A stretch of 39,519 nt of DNA from UBA1412 sp964609795 (GTDB lineage Bacteria; Verrucomicrobiota; Verrucomicrobiia; Limisphaerales; UBA1412), in the NCBI GenBank assembly GCA_964609795.1, contig CAZSTC010000016.1, positions 1-39,519 on the forward strand, in the 5' to 3' direction. A program made the translations under genes and the position numbers. Below, in pieces: positions 7,655 to 16,300 of this stretch (positions within the stretch are counted from its first letter, which is position 1; each line of letters begins with the position of its first letter). The notes beneath the pieces are model-generated. The model was not told the origin of the DNA. It did not search any database and saw nothing but the letters and a program-made list of their open reading frames with translations.

Positions 7655-7840
7655 ATGGAAAGAGAGCAGTTTTTATTCAAGATCCAGCCGGGCACTGGAA
7701 GACGGCCGTACCCCGTCGTGAGTCGCCGCCAGGGACAGTGGTGGTTCGAACAGATTCGGAAAGCCATTGATGAAGCGTGCGACCCCAGCGCCCGGCAAAG
7801 AAGGCCCGTGCAGCCCCAGTTGCCGCTCAAGATGAGTTAG
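7655..7840 (+). CDS. Small basic protein of 61 residues, function unknown
   Basis: ATG at 7655 is preceded by AAAGG at a suitable distance, which favours it over upstream in-frame starts near 7553. The product begins MEREQFLFKIQPGTGRR and contains PYPVVSRRQGQWWFEQIRKAIDEA, a dense aromatic and basic core that reads like a folded micro-domain rather than random translation. The C-terminal tail is Arg/Pro/Gln-rich. No signal peptide or membrane segment is visible. I do not recognise the family; the basic composition would suit nucleic-acid binding (speculative). It converges with lpxI, with about 108 bp between the stop codons and no strong terminator. Confidence 0.65.
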   Translation: MEREQFLFKIQPGTGRRPYPVVSRRQGQWWFEQIRKAIDEACDPSARQRRPVQPQLPLKMS

Positions 7841-7948
7841 GCTCTTTCTAATGAGCCGCGGGAATGAGGAACCGAAACGGATCCGCAAGGGTTAGCGTCT
7901 TCTTAGGAAAGCTTCTGAAAAAGGGGCAGCCTGGTGTGTGCTATGGCT

Positions 7949-8785
7949 TCAGGTTTGAGGCGAATCCGGTTTGCCGTAGCTCATGAGGGTGATGCCGATT
8001 TTTTTGGCGAAGTCGCAAACTTGAGGCTGATCCAGAAGAAGTGTTTTGTAGGCTTCAAAAACAATCCCGACCAATCCCCTGCCCTTGCAATTTTCCAGAG
8101 TTTTCATTCCGACGCACGGAATATCGAAGCGCATATCATGATTGTGACGGGCGACCTTGATTACGACCGCACCCTTGCCTCCGGAAAGCTCAGCACCGCG
8201 GAGGATGCAGGCATCGGTCCCTTCCCAGCCTTCCACGGCCAGCGTGGTTCCTTCCTTGACGACAACGGTCTGGCCAATTTCCAGTTTTGAGATGGCTTTG
8301 GCGATCTGGTAGCCGTACTCGGCATCGTCAAAAATCTGCTGGGTCGGTTTGGCACCGGCCAGAAATCCCTCAGCGGGCATGACCGGAGTGAGCCAGGGAA
8401 CAGCGGAGATAAGCGTGACGCCCTCTTTGGCCAGTTCATCGCCCACGGCACCGAAGATCGTATGAGCATTGCGTTTTTTCAGGCGCATCAGGGTCATGAC
8501 GCCCCGCAAATCCGGGCGCACTTTGAAAAGATTGGAGGGTGCCACCTGCCCGGCCATGACGCAGCGGTCAATATTGCGATCGCTCAGGGCGTGAATCATT
8601 TTATTGAGCTGGCCGACCTTAACCCAGACAATCTCATCGACCAGTGAGGCAAGAGCCGGATCGGTCTCTCCCTCGAAGGCAACTGCCACCAGATACTCGA
8701 CACCCGCTTTGCGCGCCTGTTCGGCCACTACGAAGGGCAAATTCCTGTTGCCCGCCAAAATTCCCAGTTTTTTAATCTTATCCAT
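7949..8785 (-). CDS. lpxI: UDP-2,3-diacylglucosamine pyrophosphatase LpxI
   Basis: Fourth step of lipid A synthesis: hydrolysis of UDP-2,3-diacylglucosamine to lipid X and UMP, in the cytoplasm. The 278-residue length matches LpxI. Recognisable segments are LGILAGNRNLPFVVAEQARK at the N-terminus, CVMAGQVAP, HTIFGAVGDELAKEG, GVTLISAVPWL, TLAVEGWEGTDACILRGAEL (conserved acidic catalytic area) and the C-terminal HNHDMRFDIPCVGMKTLE. The start at 8785 (MDKIKKLG) was chosen over longer forms because the domain begins there and GGGGAGGT lies upstream. It indicates a Gram-negative envelope using LpxI instead of LpxH or LpxG. Other lpx genes are not in the window. It is divergent from pgi. Confidence 0.93.
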   Translation of the reverse strand: MDKIKKLGILAGNRNLPFVVAEQARKAGVEYLVAVAFEGETDPALASLVDEIVWVKVGQLNKMIHALSDRNIDRCVMAGQVAPSNLFKVRPDLRGVMTLMRLKKRNAHTIFGAVGDELAKEGVTLISAVPWLTPVMPAEGFLAGAKPTQQIFDDAEYGYQIAKAISKLEIGQTVVVKEGTTLAVEGWEGTDACILRGAELSGGKGAVVIKVARHNHDMRFDIPCVGMKTLENCKGRGLVGIVFEAYKTLLLDQPQVCDFAKKIGITLMSYGKPDSPQT

Positions 8786-8895
8786 CGCTCTCACGCACCT
8801 CCCCAGAGAGTAACATCCCCGGGGATTCTTCCAAATAAAAATCTCCACTCCCGGGCGTTTGTGTGTTACCTTGCTTGCCGTTGGAGAACGACAAA

Positions 8896-10515
8896 ATGAA
8901 GTGTTCAAAAGATCAGAAAGCACTCTGGGAGAGATTCCAGAAGTATTATAGAGAGTACCCCGAGTTGGAATTGAGTCTGGATATCAGCCGGATGAATTTC
9001 CCGGACGATTTTTTCGAGAAGATGAAACAGCCTATCCAGAAGGCCTTTGACGAGATGGCTCAACTGGAGGCAGGGCAGATCGCCAACCCGGATGAAAACC
9101 GGATGGTGGGCCACTACTGGCTGCGTAACGGCAACCTCGCACCCAGTGAAGAGATCACCAAAGCGATCCGGGAAGCACGGGCCCAGATCGAAGAATTTGT
9201 CGACAGCATTCACGAGGGTGAAATCGAAGGCGAAGGCGGTCCCTTTAAAAACATTCTTTTGATTGGTATTGGCGGCTCGGCGCTGGGACCCCAGTTTGTC
9301 TCCCGCGCTTTGAGTAATCCGGGCAGAGACCCGATGCGGCTCTTCTGCTTTGACAATACCGACCCCGAGTCGATGGACGATGTGTTTTGCGAGATTGGCG
9401 ACGAGCTGGGCCAGACCCTCTGCGTAGTCATCTCCAAATCCGGCGGCACCAAAGAGACCCGCAACGGGATGCTGGAAGCCCAGGCGGCCTATGAAAAACG
9501 GGGACTTTGCTTTGAAGACCATGCCGTGGCAGTGACCATGGAAGGAAGTGCCCTTTCTGCCCTGGCGGATGAAAATTTCTGGCTGGAAACCTTCCCAATG
9601 TGGGATTGGGTCGGCGGACGAACAAGCCAGACCTCCGCGGTGGGGCTTCTGGTGGCGGCCCTGCAGGGAATCGATATTGATGACCTCTTGGATGGCGCAG
9701 CGGCGTGCGACGAGCGTACCCGCCAGGCTAATCTGGATAACCCGGCCATGCTGCTGGCCTTGATGTGGTACTATGTCGGCCAGGGCAAGGGGCTCAAAGA
9801 TATGGTGATTCTGCCCTACAAGGATCGGTTGGAGCTCTTTTCGCGCTACCTGCAGCAGCTCATTATGGAGTCGCTGGGTAAGGCGCTGGACCGCGACGGC
9901 AAGGAAGTGAAACAGGGAATTGCGGTTTACGGAAATAAGGGAAGTACAGACCAACATGCTTTCGTTCAACAACTTAGGGACGGTATCAACAACTTTTTTG
10001 TGACCTTTATTGAGGTCCTGAGAGACCGTCAGACGACGAGCATTCAGGTTGAGCCGGGGATTTGCTCCGGGGATTACCTGCAGGGATTCTACCTGGGAAC
10101 CCGTGAGGCGCTCTATGAAAGTGGGCGCGAATCGATCACGCTGACCATTGAAGAGGTAACGCCTTTCAACGTGGGTGTACTCATTGCGCTCTATGAACGC
10201 GCGGTCGGGTTCTATGCCTCGCTGATTCATATCAATGCCTATCACCAGCCGGGTGTGGAAGCCGGCAAGAAGGCGGCCACGGAGATTTTGAAGCTCAAGG
10301 CGAAGGTGCAGGCATATCTTATTGAGCACCGGGTGAGCAAGCCCGATCCGAAGAATTCGCACACGGCTGAGGAGATCGCCCGTGAAATCGGCGCACCGGA
10401 TATGGCGGAGCTGGTTTTCAAGGTGTGCGAGCATCTGGCATCGAATCCGGACCGTTATGTACAGAAATATTTCCAGGATGAGGCGACGAAGGCGACTTAT
10501 CAGATTGTCTGCTAA
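8896..10515 (+). CDS. pgi: Glucose-6-phosphate isomerase
   Basis: Interconverts glucose-6-phosphate and fructose-6-phosphate in glycolysis and gluconeogenesis, in the cytoplasm. The protein has 539 residues, the longer PGI form. The SIS fold is marked by IGGSALGPQFVS (~124), VISKSGGTKETRN (~177, phosphate binding), WDWVGGRTS (~237) and the catalytic-site motif NKGSTDQHAFVQQLRDG (~347). The region EAGKKAA near residue 457 fits the C-terminal catalytic lysine/helix of PGI. ATG at 8896 begins MKCSKDQK; an upstream extension to 8863 lacks support. It is followed by a strong terminator, so it is the last gene of its transcript. Confidence 0.96.
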   Translation: MKCSKDQKALWERFQKYYREYPELELSLDISRMNFPDDFFEKMKQPIQKAFDEMAQLEAGQIANPDENRMVGHYWLRNGNLAPSEEITKAIREARAQIEEFVDSIHEGEIEGEGGPFKNILLIGIGGSALGPQFVSRALSNPGRDPMRLFCFDNTDPESMDDVFCEIGDELGQTLCVVISKSGGTKETRNGMLEAQAAYEKRGLCFEDHAVAVTMEGSALSALADENFWLETFPMWDWVGGRTSQTSAVGLLVAALQGIDIDDLLDGAAACDERTRQANLDNPAMLLALMWYYVGQGKGLKDMVILPYKDRLELFSRYLQQLIMESLGKALDRDGKEVKQGIAVYGNKGSTDQHAFVQQLRDGINNFFVTFIEVLRDRQTTSIQVEPGICSGDYLQGFYLGTREALYESGRESITLTIEEVTPFNVGVLIALYERAVGFYASLIHINAYHQPGVEAGKKAATEILKLKAKVQAYLIEHRVSKPDPKNSHTAEEIAREIGAPDMAELVFKVCEHLASNPDRYVQKYFQDEATKATYQIVC

Positions 10516-10562
10516 GGAATGCGCTCTGCCGCTTGAATAGAGAAGGGCGGCTGAGTGAAGAG

Positions 10563-10601
10563 AATCCCCGGGGTTAAAGAAGGCTCCGGGGATTTTTTTT
10601 G
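10563..10601 (+). terminator. Intrinsic terminator after pgi
   Basis: AATCCCCGG (10563-10571) pairs with CCGGGGATT (10586-10594), loop of 14 nt, and the stem runs into a stretch of eight T. Confidence 0.92.
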
Positions 10602-10652
10602 GTTTTATCTCTTTTGTGTGTTTTCTGAGTTGAGCGGTTTTCGGAGAAATTT

Positions 10653-10668
10653 TGTTCCACGTGGAACA
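10653..10668. promoter_or_regulatory. parS: parS site 1 (ParB binding)
   Basis: TGTTCCACGTGGAACA is a perfect 16-bp palindrome and matches the parS consensus used by chromosomal ParB proteins (TGTTNCACGTGNAACA-like). Confidence 0.92.
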
Positions 10669-10984
10669 GAGAGGAGAGGTTAATATTGAGATGACAACTC
10701 CCCTTCCCTATTTCTTAATTCGTTTTCATGATAGATATCATAATTAAATCTAATACAAAGGCGATTTTGCGATAAAACGCTCTAAAAGCCTCTCTGAGCC
10801 CTTGGAGGTTTTCTGAATATAGCGACAGCCGAGAAAATGGGTCAAAAAAAATAGCTCCGAATCGCAAGAGGGTTCGATCGGATGAGACTCCCCTCGCCTG
10901 GCGGTTTTCGGATGACTTTGCCCGGGTTCGGGGAGCTGAATTCGGTTTACAGATTCGTGAGCGTTTCGGAAATCGACTCCTCTT

Positions 10985-11000
10985 TGTTCCACGTGGAACA
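10985..11000. promoter_or_regulatory. parS: parS site 2 (ParB binding)
   Basis: The same perfect palindrome TGTTCCACGTGGAACA, 332 bp downstream of the first copy and about 150 bp before mnmG. Confidence 0.92.
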
Positions 11001-11107
11001 TTTTCACTCCATTTATCCTCGCAACTCCCCTCCTCTCATCGTTCCTTTTCTTCCTCCGGCTATCGGCCTCGTTTCTCCGTCTTCCTCAACTCCCCTTTGG
11101 TTGATTC

Positions 11108-11136
11108 TTTACAGAATAGGGCTTTCGTTTTACTCT
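11108..11136 (+). promoter_or_regulatory. Candidate mnmG promoter
   Basis: TTTACA (11108-11113) and TACTCT (11131-11136) are spaced by 17 bp, just upstream of GCGGGGGTG and the start codon. Confidence 0.4.
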
Positions 11137-11151
11137 CTTTAGCGGGGGTGT

Positions 11152-13074
11152 TTGGATCCAGTGAATAGATTCCCAGTTGAATACGATGTTATTGTGGTAG
11201 GTGCCGGTCATGCCGGCATCGAGGCTGCGCTTACTTCCGCACGGATGGGGGCGCAGACGCTTTTACTTACCCTGAACCTGGATACCGTGGGCCAGCTTTC
11301 CTGCAATCCTGCCATGGGTGGGCTTGCAAAAACGCATCTCGCGCGCGAAGTGGATGCTTTGGGCGGCGAAATTGCCAAGCTCACCGATATGTCGGCTATT
11401 CAATACCGGATGCTGAATACCCGCAAGGGGCCCTCAGTGCGTGCGCAGCGGGCACAGTGCGATAAAAAAGCCTATCAATTCCTGGCCAAATGGATTTGCG
11501 AGCGTGAACCGAATCTGGATTTGAAACAGGCTAAGGTGACCGGCGTCATCGTGGAGCAGGGTAGGGCGGTCGGCGTACGGACCTCTCTTGCGATGGATTT
11601 TTACGGGAAAGCGGTGATCGTCACAGCGGGAACCTTCCTGCGCGGGTTGATGCATATCGGTCTAAACCAGATTCAAGGCGGACGCCTGGGCGACGACGTC
11701 TCTAATGAGCTTTCGGCCTCCCTGATTGAAGCGGGGCTGAAACTGGGACGCCTCAAGACCGGGACGCCTTGCCGCCTGAATCGGCGCTCAATTGATTTTA
11801 CCCGATGCACGGAGCAGCCGGGCGAAGAACCTCCGGTCTGGTTTACTTATTGGCGCGAGGATCTCTTTAGCGGCCGCTATCTCAATGAAGATGAGGCGCA
11901 CTCCCAGGAGAAGAATTCAACCGCAGGGGAGGGGAGTTCTTTCTATCCGCCCGGCTCGGTCCTGGCACGGGTGGGGCATCAGATTCCCTGCCACATGACC
12001 ACGACGACAGCGGCGACCAGGAAGCTGATTCAGGATAATCTCCATCTCTCGCCGCTCTATGCCGGGGTGATCGAGGGGGTCGGAACCCGGTATTGTCCCT
12101 CGATCGAGGATAAGATTGTCAAATTTTCTACCAAAGAGTCTCATCAGTTATTCCTTGAGCCGGAGGGGGTTAGGACGGAAGAAATCTATATCAACGGGCT
12201 TTCCACTTCGCTGCCTTTCCCCGTGCAGCTGGCGATGCTCCGGACGGTGCCGGGTCTGGAAAATGCTCAGGTGATGCGTCCGGCCTATGCGGTGGAGTAT
12301 GATTATGCGGACCCGACACAGCTCCAACCCACTCTGGAGACCAAGTGCTGTGATAATCTCTATCTGGCCGGTCAGGTCAACGGGACCTCGGGTTATGAAG
12401 AGGCGGCGGCACAGGGTTTGATGGCCGGGATGAACGCCGCGCTGAAGCTGGCCGGTAAATCGCCGGTGGTTTTGAGGCGCGATCAGGCCTACATCGGGGT
12501 TTTGATTGATGACCTGGTGACGAAGGGTACGATTGAGCCGTACCGGATGTTTACTTCCCGGGCGGAGTATCGTCTGCTCCTGCGTCAGGATAATGCCGAT
12601 GAGCGGTTGTCGCAGATCGGCTACGAGGCCGGGGTGCTCCCTGAGCGGCATTATCGTCTTTTCCGGGCGAAGATGCAGGCAGTGGAAGAGGAGTTGGGGC
12701 GGCTCGCGGTCGAGAAAGAGGGCGGCATTCCGTTATCGCAGATTCTTAAACGCCCGGAGGTTCATTATCGGGAGCTCGAAAAGCACAATCCCGACCTTCC
12801 CGAGGAAGTTGTAGAACAGGTGGAGCTGCGGATTAAATATGAGGGCTATATTCATCGCCAGGATGAGGAGGTCCGCAAGTTTCAGAGCCTGGAATCCAAG
12901 CAGATACCCGATTGGCTCGATTACAACGCGATCTCGAGTCTGAGTTTTGAGGGGCGCCAAAAACTGCTTCGTATTCAGCCTTTTACGCTGGGGCAAGCCA
13001 GCCGAATATCCGGGGTGACGCCTGCGGACGTGGGACTGCTCATGGTCTGGATGAAGCGCGGCAGGCCGCAGTAG
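11152..13074 (+). CDS. mnmG: tRNA uridine-5-carboxymethylaminomethyl modification enzyme MnmG (GidA)
   Basis: FAD-dependent enzyme that, with MnmE, installs the cmnm5 group on wobble uridine of certain tRNAs. The 640-residue length is normal. The Rossmann motif VIVVGAGHAGIEAAL opens the protein. Family motifs follow in order: GGLAKTHLAREVDALGG, NTRKGPSVRAQRAQCDK, GTFLRGLMHIG, RLKTGTPCRL, CPSIEDKIVKF, GYEEAAAQGLMAGMNAA, and the C-terminal DYNAISSLSFEGRQKL needed for MnmE/tRNA contact. TTG at 11152 gives the full-length form; GTG at 11161, better placed after GCGGGGGTG, is a real alternative. In many bacteria this gene sits near oriC beside rsmG and parAB; here rsmG is absent downstream but two parS sites lie just upstream. 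Confidence 0.97.
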   Translation: MDPVNRFPVEYDVIVVGAGHAGIEAALTSARMGAQTLLLTLNLDTVGQLSCNPAMGGLAKTHLAREVDALGGEIAKLTDMSAIQYRMLNTRKGPSVRAQRAQCDKKAYQFLAKWICEREPNLDLKQAKVTGVIVEQGRAVGVRTSLAMDFYGKAVIVTAGTFLRGLMHIGLNQIQGGRLGDDVSNELSASLIEAGLKLGRLKTGTPCRLNRRSIDFTRCTEQPGEEPPVWFTYWREDLFSGRYLNEDEAHSQEKNSTAGEGSSFYPPGSVLARVGHQIPCHMTTTTAATRKLIQDNLHLSPLYAGVIEGVGTRYCPSIEDKIVKFSTKESHQLFLEPEGVRTEEIYINGLSTSLPFPVQLAMLRTVPGLENAQVMRPAYAVEYDYADPTQLQPTLETKCCDNLYLAGQVNGTSGYEEAAAQGLMAGMNAALKLAGKSPVVLRRDQAYIGVLIDDLVTKGTIEPYRMFTSRAEYRLLLRQDNADERLSQIGYEAGVLPERHYRLFRAKMQAVEEELGRLAVEKEGGIPLSQILKRPEVHYRELEKHNPDLPEEVVEQVELRIKYEGYIHRQDEEVRKFQSLESKQIPDWLDYNAISSLSFEGRQKLLRIQPFTLGQASRISGVTPADVGLLMVWMKRGRPQ

Positions 13075-13325
13075 GGCAGGGGCATTCTCCCCAAAAAAAA
13101 CAATACCAGTTTAGTCCTGTTTCTAACCTTCTTATTATCAATAGGTTCCGAATTATTTCAATTTTTTTTTCAGGGAATACGGGATTTAATAATTTGTATA
13201 AAAAAATTTATGTGCTAGGTTTATAGCGTATGTTCGCTCTCAAGAGACGATCTTTCTTGTATGTAGTGGCTCAGAAGCTTCCATATTTTTCTGAGTCGTC
13301 CCGAGCGATTCCAACCTAAACAATT

Positions 13326-16300
13326 ATGTATACTATGAACAATGGTGCAAAAAGAGAGCCCTTATCCTGCCGAATGGGATACTGGAGAAAAGGGCTAACT
13401 TCGATTGTGCTGACGGCGTTAGCCCTCGGCGCAACGAGTTACTCTCAAGCGGCGGTAGTCAGTGACGAAGCCGGTCTGAGGGCAGCTATTACATCGAAGG
13501 ATAGTGCTATTACTATCCCGGCGGGTGCGACAATTACGCTGACTCTACCGCTGCCCACGATTAACTTTAACACCACGATTACGGGTGCCTTTGACGGCAG
13601 CTCGGTGATTGATGGCGCTGGAGCGTACCCCGCCTTTGATGTGACGTTGGGTGCGAACGTGACGATTCAGGGTCTGACGATTCAAAACAGCCGTTTGACC
13701 GGGGCAGCGAGGAAGGGTGGTGCCGCTATTTCCAATGCGGGTAACCTGACCGTCAGCGAATGTCACTTCCTGAACAACGTTGTTGACGTTGCCGGAGTGA
13801 ATACGACCGCAGCCCTGGGCGGAGCTCTCTTCAGCGAGGGCACATTGAATCTACAAAATTCCTCATTTTTCAACAACGTAGCGCAGGGCGCAGCCGGCCG
13901 TGTGACGCCTCAAGGTAACCTGGCTCCGACCGTTGCGGCGGGCGGTGCTGTTTACATTGAGGGGAGCGGCAACGTATTGAACTGTACCTTCAGCGGCAAC
14001 CTGGCCGAGGGCGGCGACGGTGTCGGCAAAGATCCCAAGATCGCCTCCAGTGCAGGAGCTCACTCCTACGGCGGTGCTCTGAGCGTGGATTCGAAAGCGA
14101 CAGCCACGTTGGGTTTCCTGACTCTTATCAATAACGAAGCCAAGGGCGGCGACACGGAAATATCTTCCGGCGGCGGTACGACCGGCGGTGGTGCCGGCTT
14201 TGGCGGTGCGATCAGCTCGGGCGGTCTCCTGACCACGATTCAGAACAATATCTTCAGCGGCAGCAAAGAAAGTAAGGGATCCGTCGCCGTGGCCGAAAGC
14301 AGCAGCATGAAGCCTGACGTTGACGGTGATTTTACTGATGGAGGAGGCAACCTGTTTAATGCCGCGGCCAGTGTGGTCAAACCGATGACGACGGCTCTGA
14401 ACGGCACGCAAGTCTACCCCATTGACAAGAGCAGCCCTGCTTACAATCAAGCGGTTGCGGTTGCTTCGGTGATCCGTGACCAGCGCGGCATTGTTCGTCC
14501 GCGTGCGGCCGTGGGTACCGGGACCGGTTTTGATATCGGTGCCTATCAGTTGGGTGTATGGACCGTGACTGCCGACAGCAAGGTACGTCCTTATAATACG
14601 GTTAATCCTGCACTGACCTACACGGTTCGTGATCCTTATTCAAACATTGTGAGCGTGAGCGGCAATGCGGATATCAGTACGACGGCGGTAACCTCGAGTC
14701 CGGTGGGCAGCTATCCCATCACGGTAGCCCAGGGAACCCTGGACCCTGCCAATGATTACGTTTTCGTAGGCGCGACCCTGACGGTAACTCCGGTTCCTCT
14801 GATTGTAACGGCTGACGACAAGAGCCGTCCCTACAACACGGAAAACCCGGCGTTGACTTACGTCATTACTGACACCAGCGGTGCGACTGTGGCGGTTTCC
14901 GGCTCGGCAGCCCTGAGTACGACAGCAGTGAAGACGAGTCCGGCGGGAAGCTATCCCATCAGCGTGGCGCAAGGCACCCTGGACAGCAACTATACTTATA
15001 CTTTCGTACCGGGCACTCTGACAGTGACCAAACCGGCCCTGACGGTAACAGCCGACGATAAGGTGCGTCCCTATAATACGGCCAACCCGGCTCTGACCTA
15101 TACGGTGAGAGACGGCAGCGGAGCCGTAGTCGCGGTTTCGGGCACAGCGGCCCTGAGCACGACAGCGGTGACAACGAGCCCGGTGGGCGCTTACCCGATT
15201 GCGGTAACCCAGGGAACTCTGGACAATAACTACACCTATACTTATGTACCGGGTACGTTGACGGTGGTTCCAGCCGCCCTCATCGTGACTGCGGATGACA
15301 AGAGCCGCCCCTACAATACGGCTAATCCGACTCTCACCTATACGGTGAAAGATAGCAGCGGAGCCGTAGTCGCGGTTTCGGGCACAGCGGCCCTGAGTAC
15401 GACAGCGGTGACGACGAGCCCCGTGGGTGGTTACCCCATCACGGTAAGCCAGGGAACTCTGGAGACCAACTATACCTACACCTTCATCCCGGGTACCCTG
15501 ACGGTGACCCGTCCTGCGTTGACGGTGACAGCGGACGACAAGACCCGCGCCTATAACACGCCCAATCCGGCCTTGACTTATACAGTGACCGACAGCACCG
15601 GCACGGTGGTAGCGGTTACGGGTACGGCAGCCTTGAGCACGACGGCAGTGACGACGAGCCCGGTGGGCAGCTATCCGATTTCGGTGGCCCAGGGAACGTT
15701 GGATAACAACTACAGCTATACCTTTGTACCGGGAACTCTGACAGTGGTGCCTGCGGGTCTCATTGTGAGCGCCGATAACAAGAGCCGCCTCTACAATACG
15801 GATAATCCGGCCCTGACCTATGTGATCACTGACAGCACCGGCACGGTGGTAGCGGTTTCGGGAACTCCGGCTCTGAGCACAACAGCGGTCAAAACGAGCC
15901 CGGTGGGCGCTTATCCCATTAACGTGGCCCAAGGGACCCTGGACAACAACTATTCGTATACCTTCATTCCGGGGACTTTGACGGTGACGCCGGCGCCTCT
16001 GACGGTAACGGCTGATGATAAGAGCCGTCCCTACAATACGGCCAACCCGACTCTAACCTACGTGGTGAGAGACGGCAGCGGAGCTGTAGTCACGGTATCC
16101 GGTGCGGCAGCATTGAGCACGACGGCAGTGACGACGAGCCCGGTGGGGACCTATCCCATCGCGGTAACTCTGGGAACTCTGGATACGAACTACAGCTATA
16201 CGTTCGTGCCGGGCACTCTGACGGTGACTCCGGCTGCCCTCATTGTGACAGCGGATAACAAGAGCCGCCTCTACAACACGGCCAACCCTGCATTGACCTA

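Larger units (their letters stand above)
10602..11151. other. Intergenic region carrying two parS sites, no gene seen
   Basis: A ~550-bp stretch between the pgi terminator and mnmG. It contains two identical parS palindromes about 332 bp apart. An AT-rich patch lies at ~10690-10760, and a pyrimidine-rich patch at ~11000-11105. No TTATCCACA-type DnaA box was found on reading both strands. Open frames here are not convincing as genes. Candidate function: centromere-like partition region near the origin plus the mnmG promoter. Confidence 0.7.

Noticed and set aside
7838..7858. GGCTC...GAGCC hairpin after the 61-aa gene as a terminator
   Set aside because: The stem is only 5 bp and there is no T tract.
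8815..8826. ATCCCCGGGGAT palindrome between lpxI and pgi
   Set aside because: Symmetric, but GC-rich without spacing to a clear promoter and similar to the arms of the pgi terminator; there is no evidence that it is an operator.
10750..11007. Minus-strand open frame in the parS region
   Set aside because: Its N-terminal MKMFHVEQR comes from reading through parS 2. No ribosome binding site or protein-like composition is visible.
10602..11151. The parS region as oriC itself
   Set aside because: No convincing DnaA boxes were found on either strand and dnaA is absent; only origin proximity is supported.
14640..15932. Long minus-strand open frame opposite the MBG repeats
   Set aside because: It exists only because the repeated plus-strand codons happen to leave the antisense frame open. 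It is low complexity, periodic and resembles no protein.
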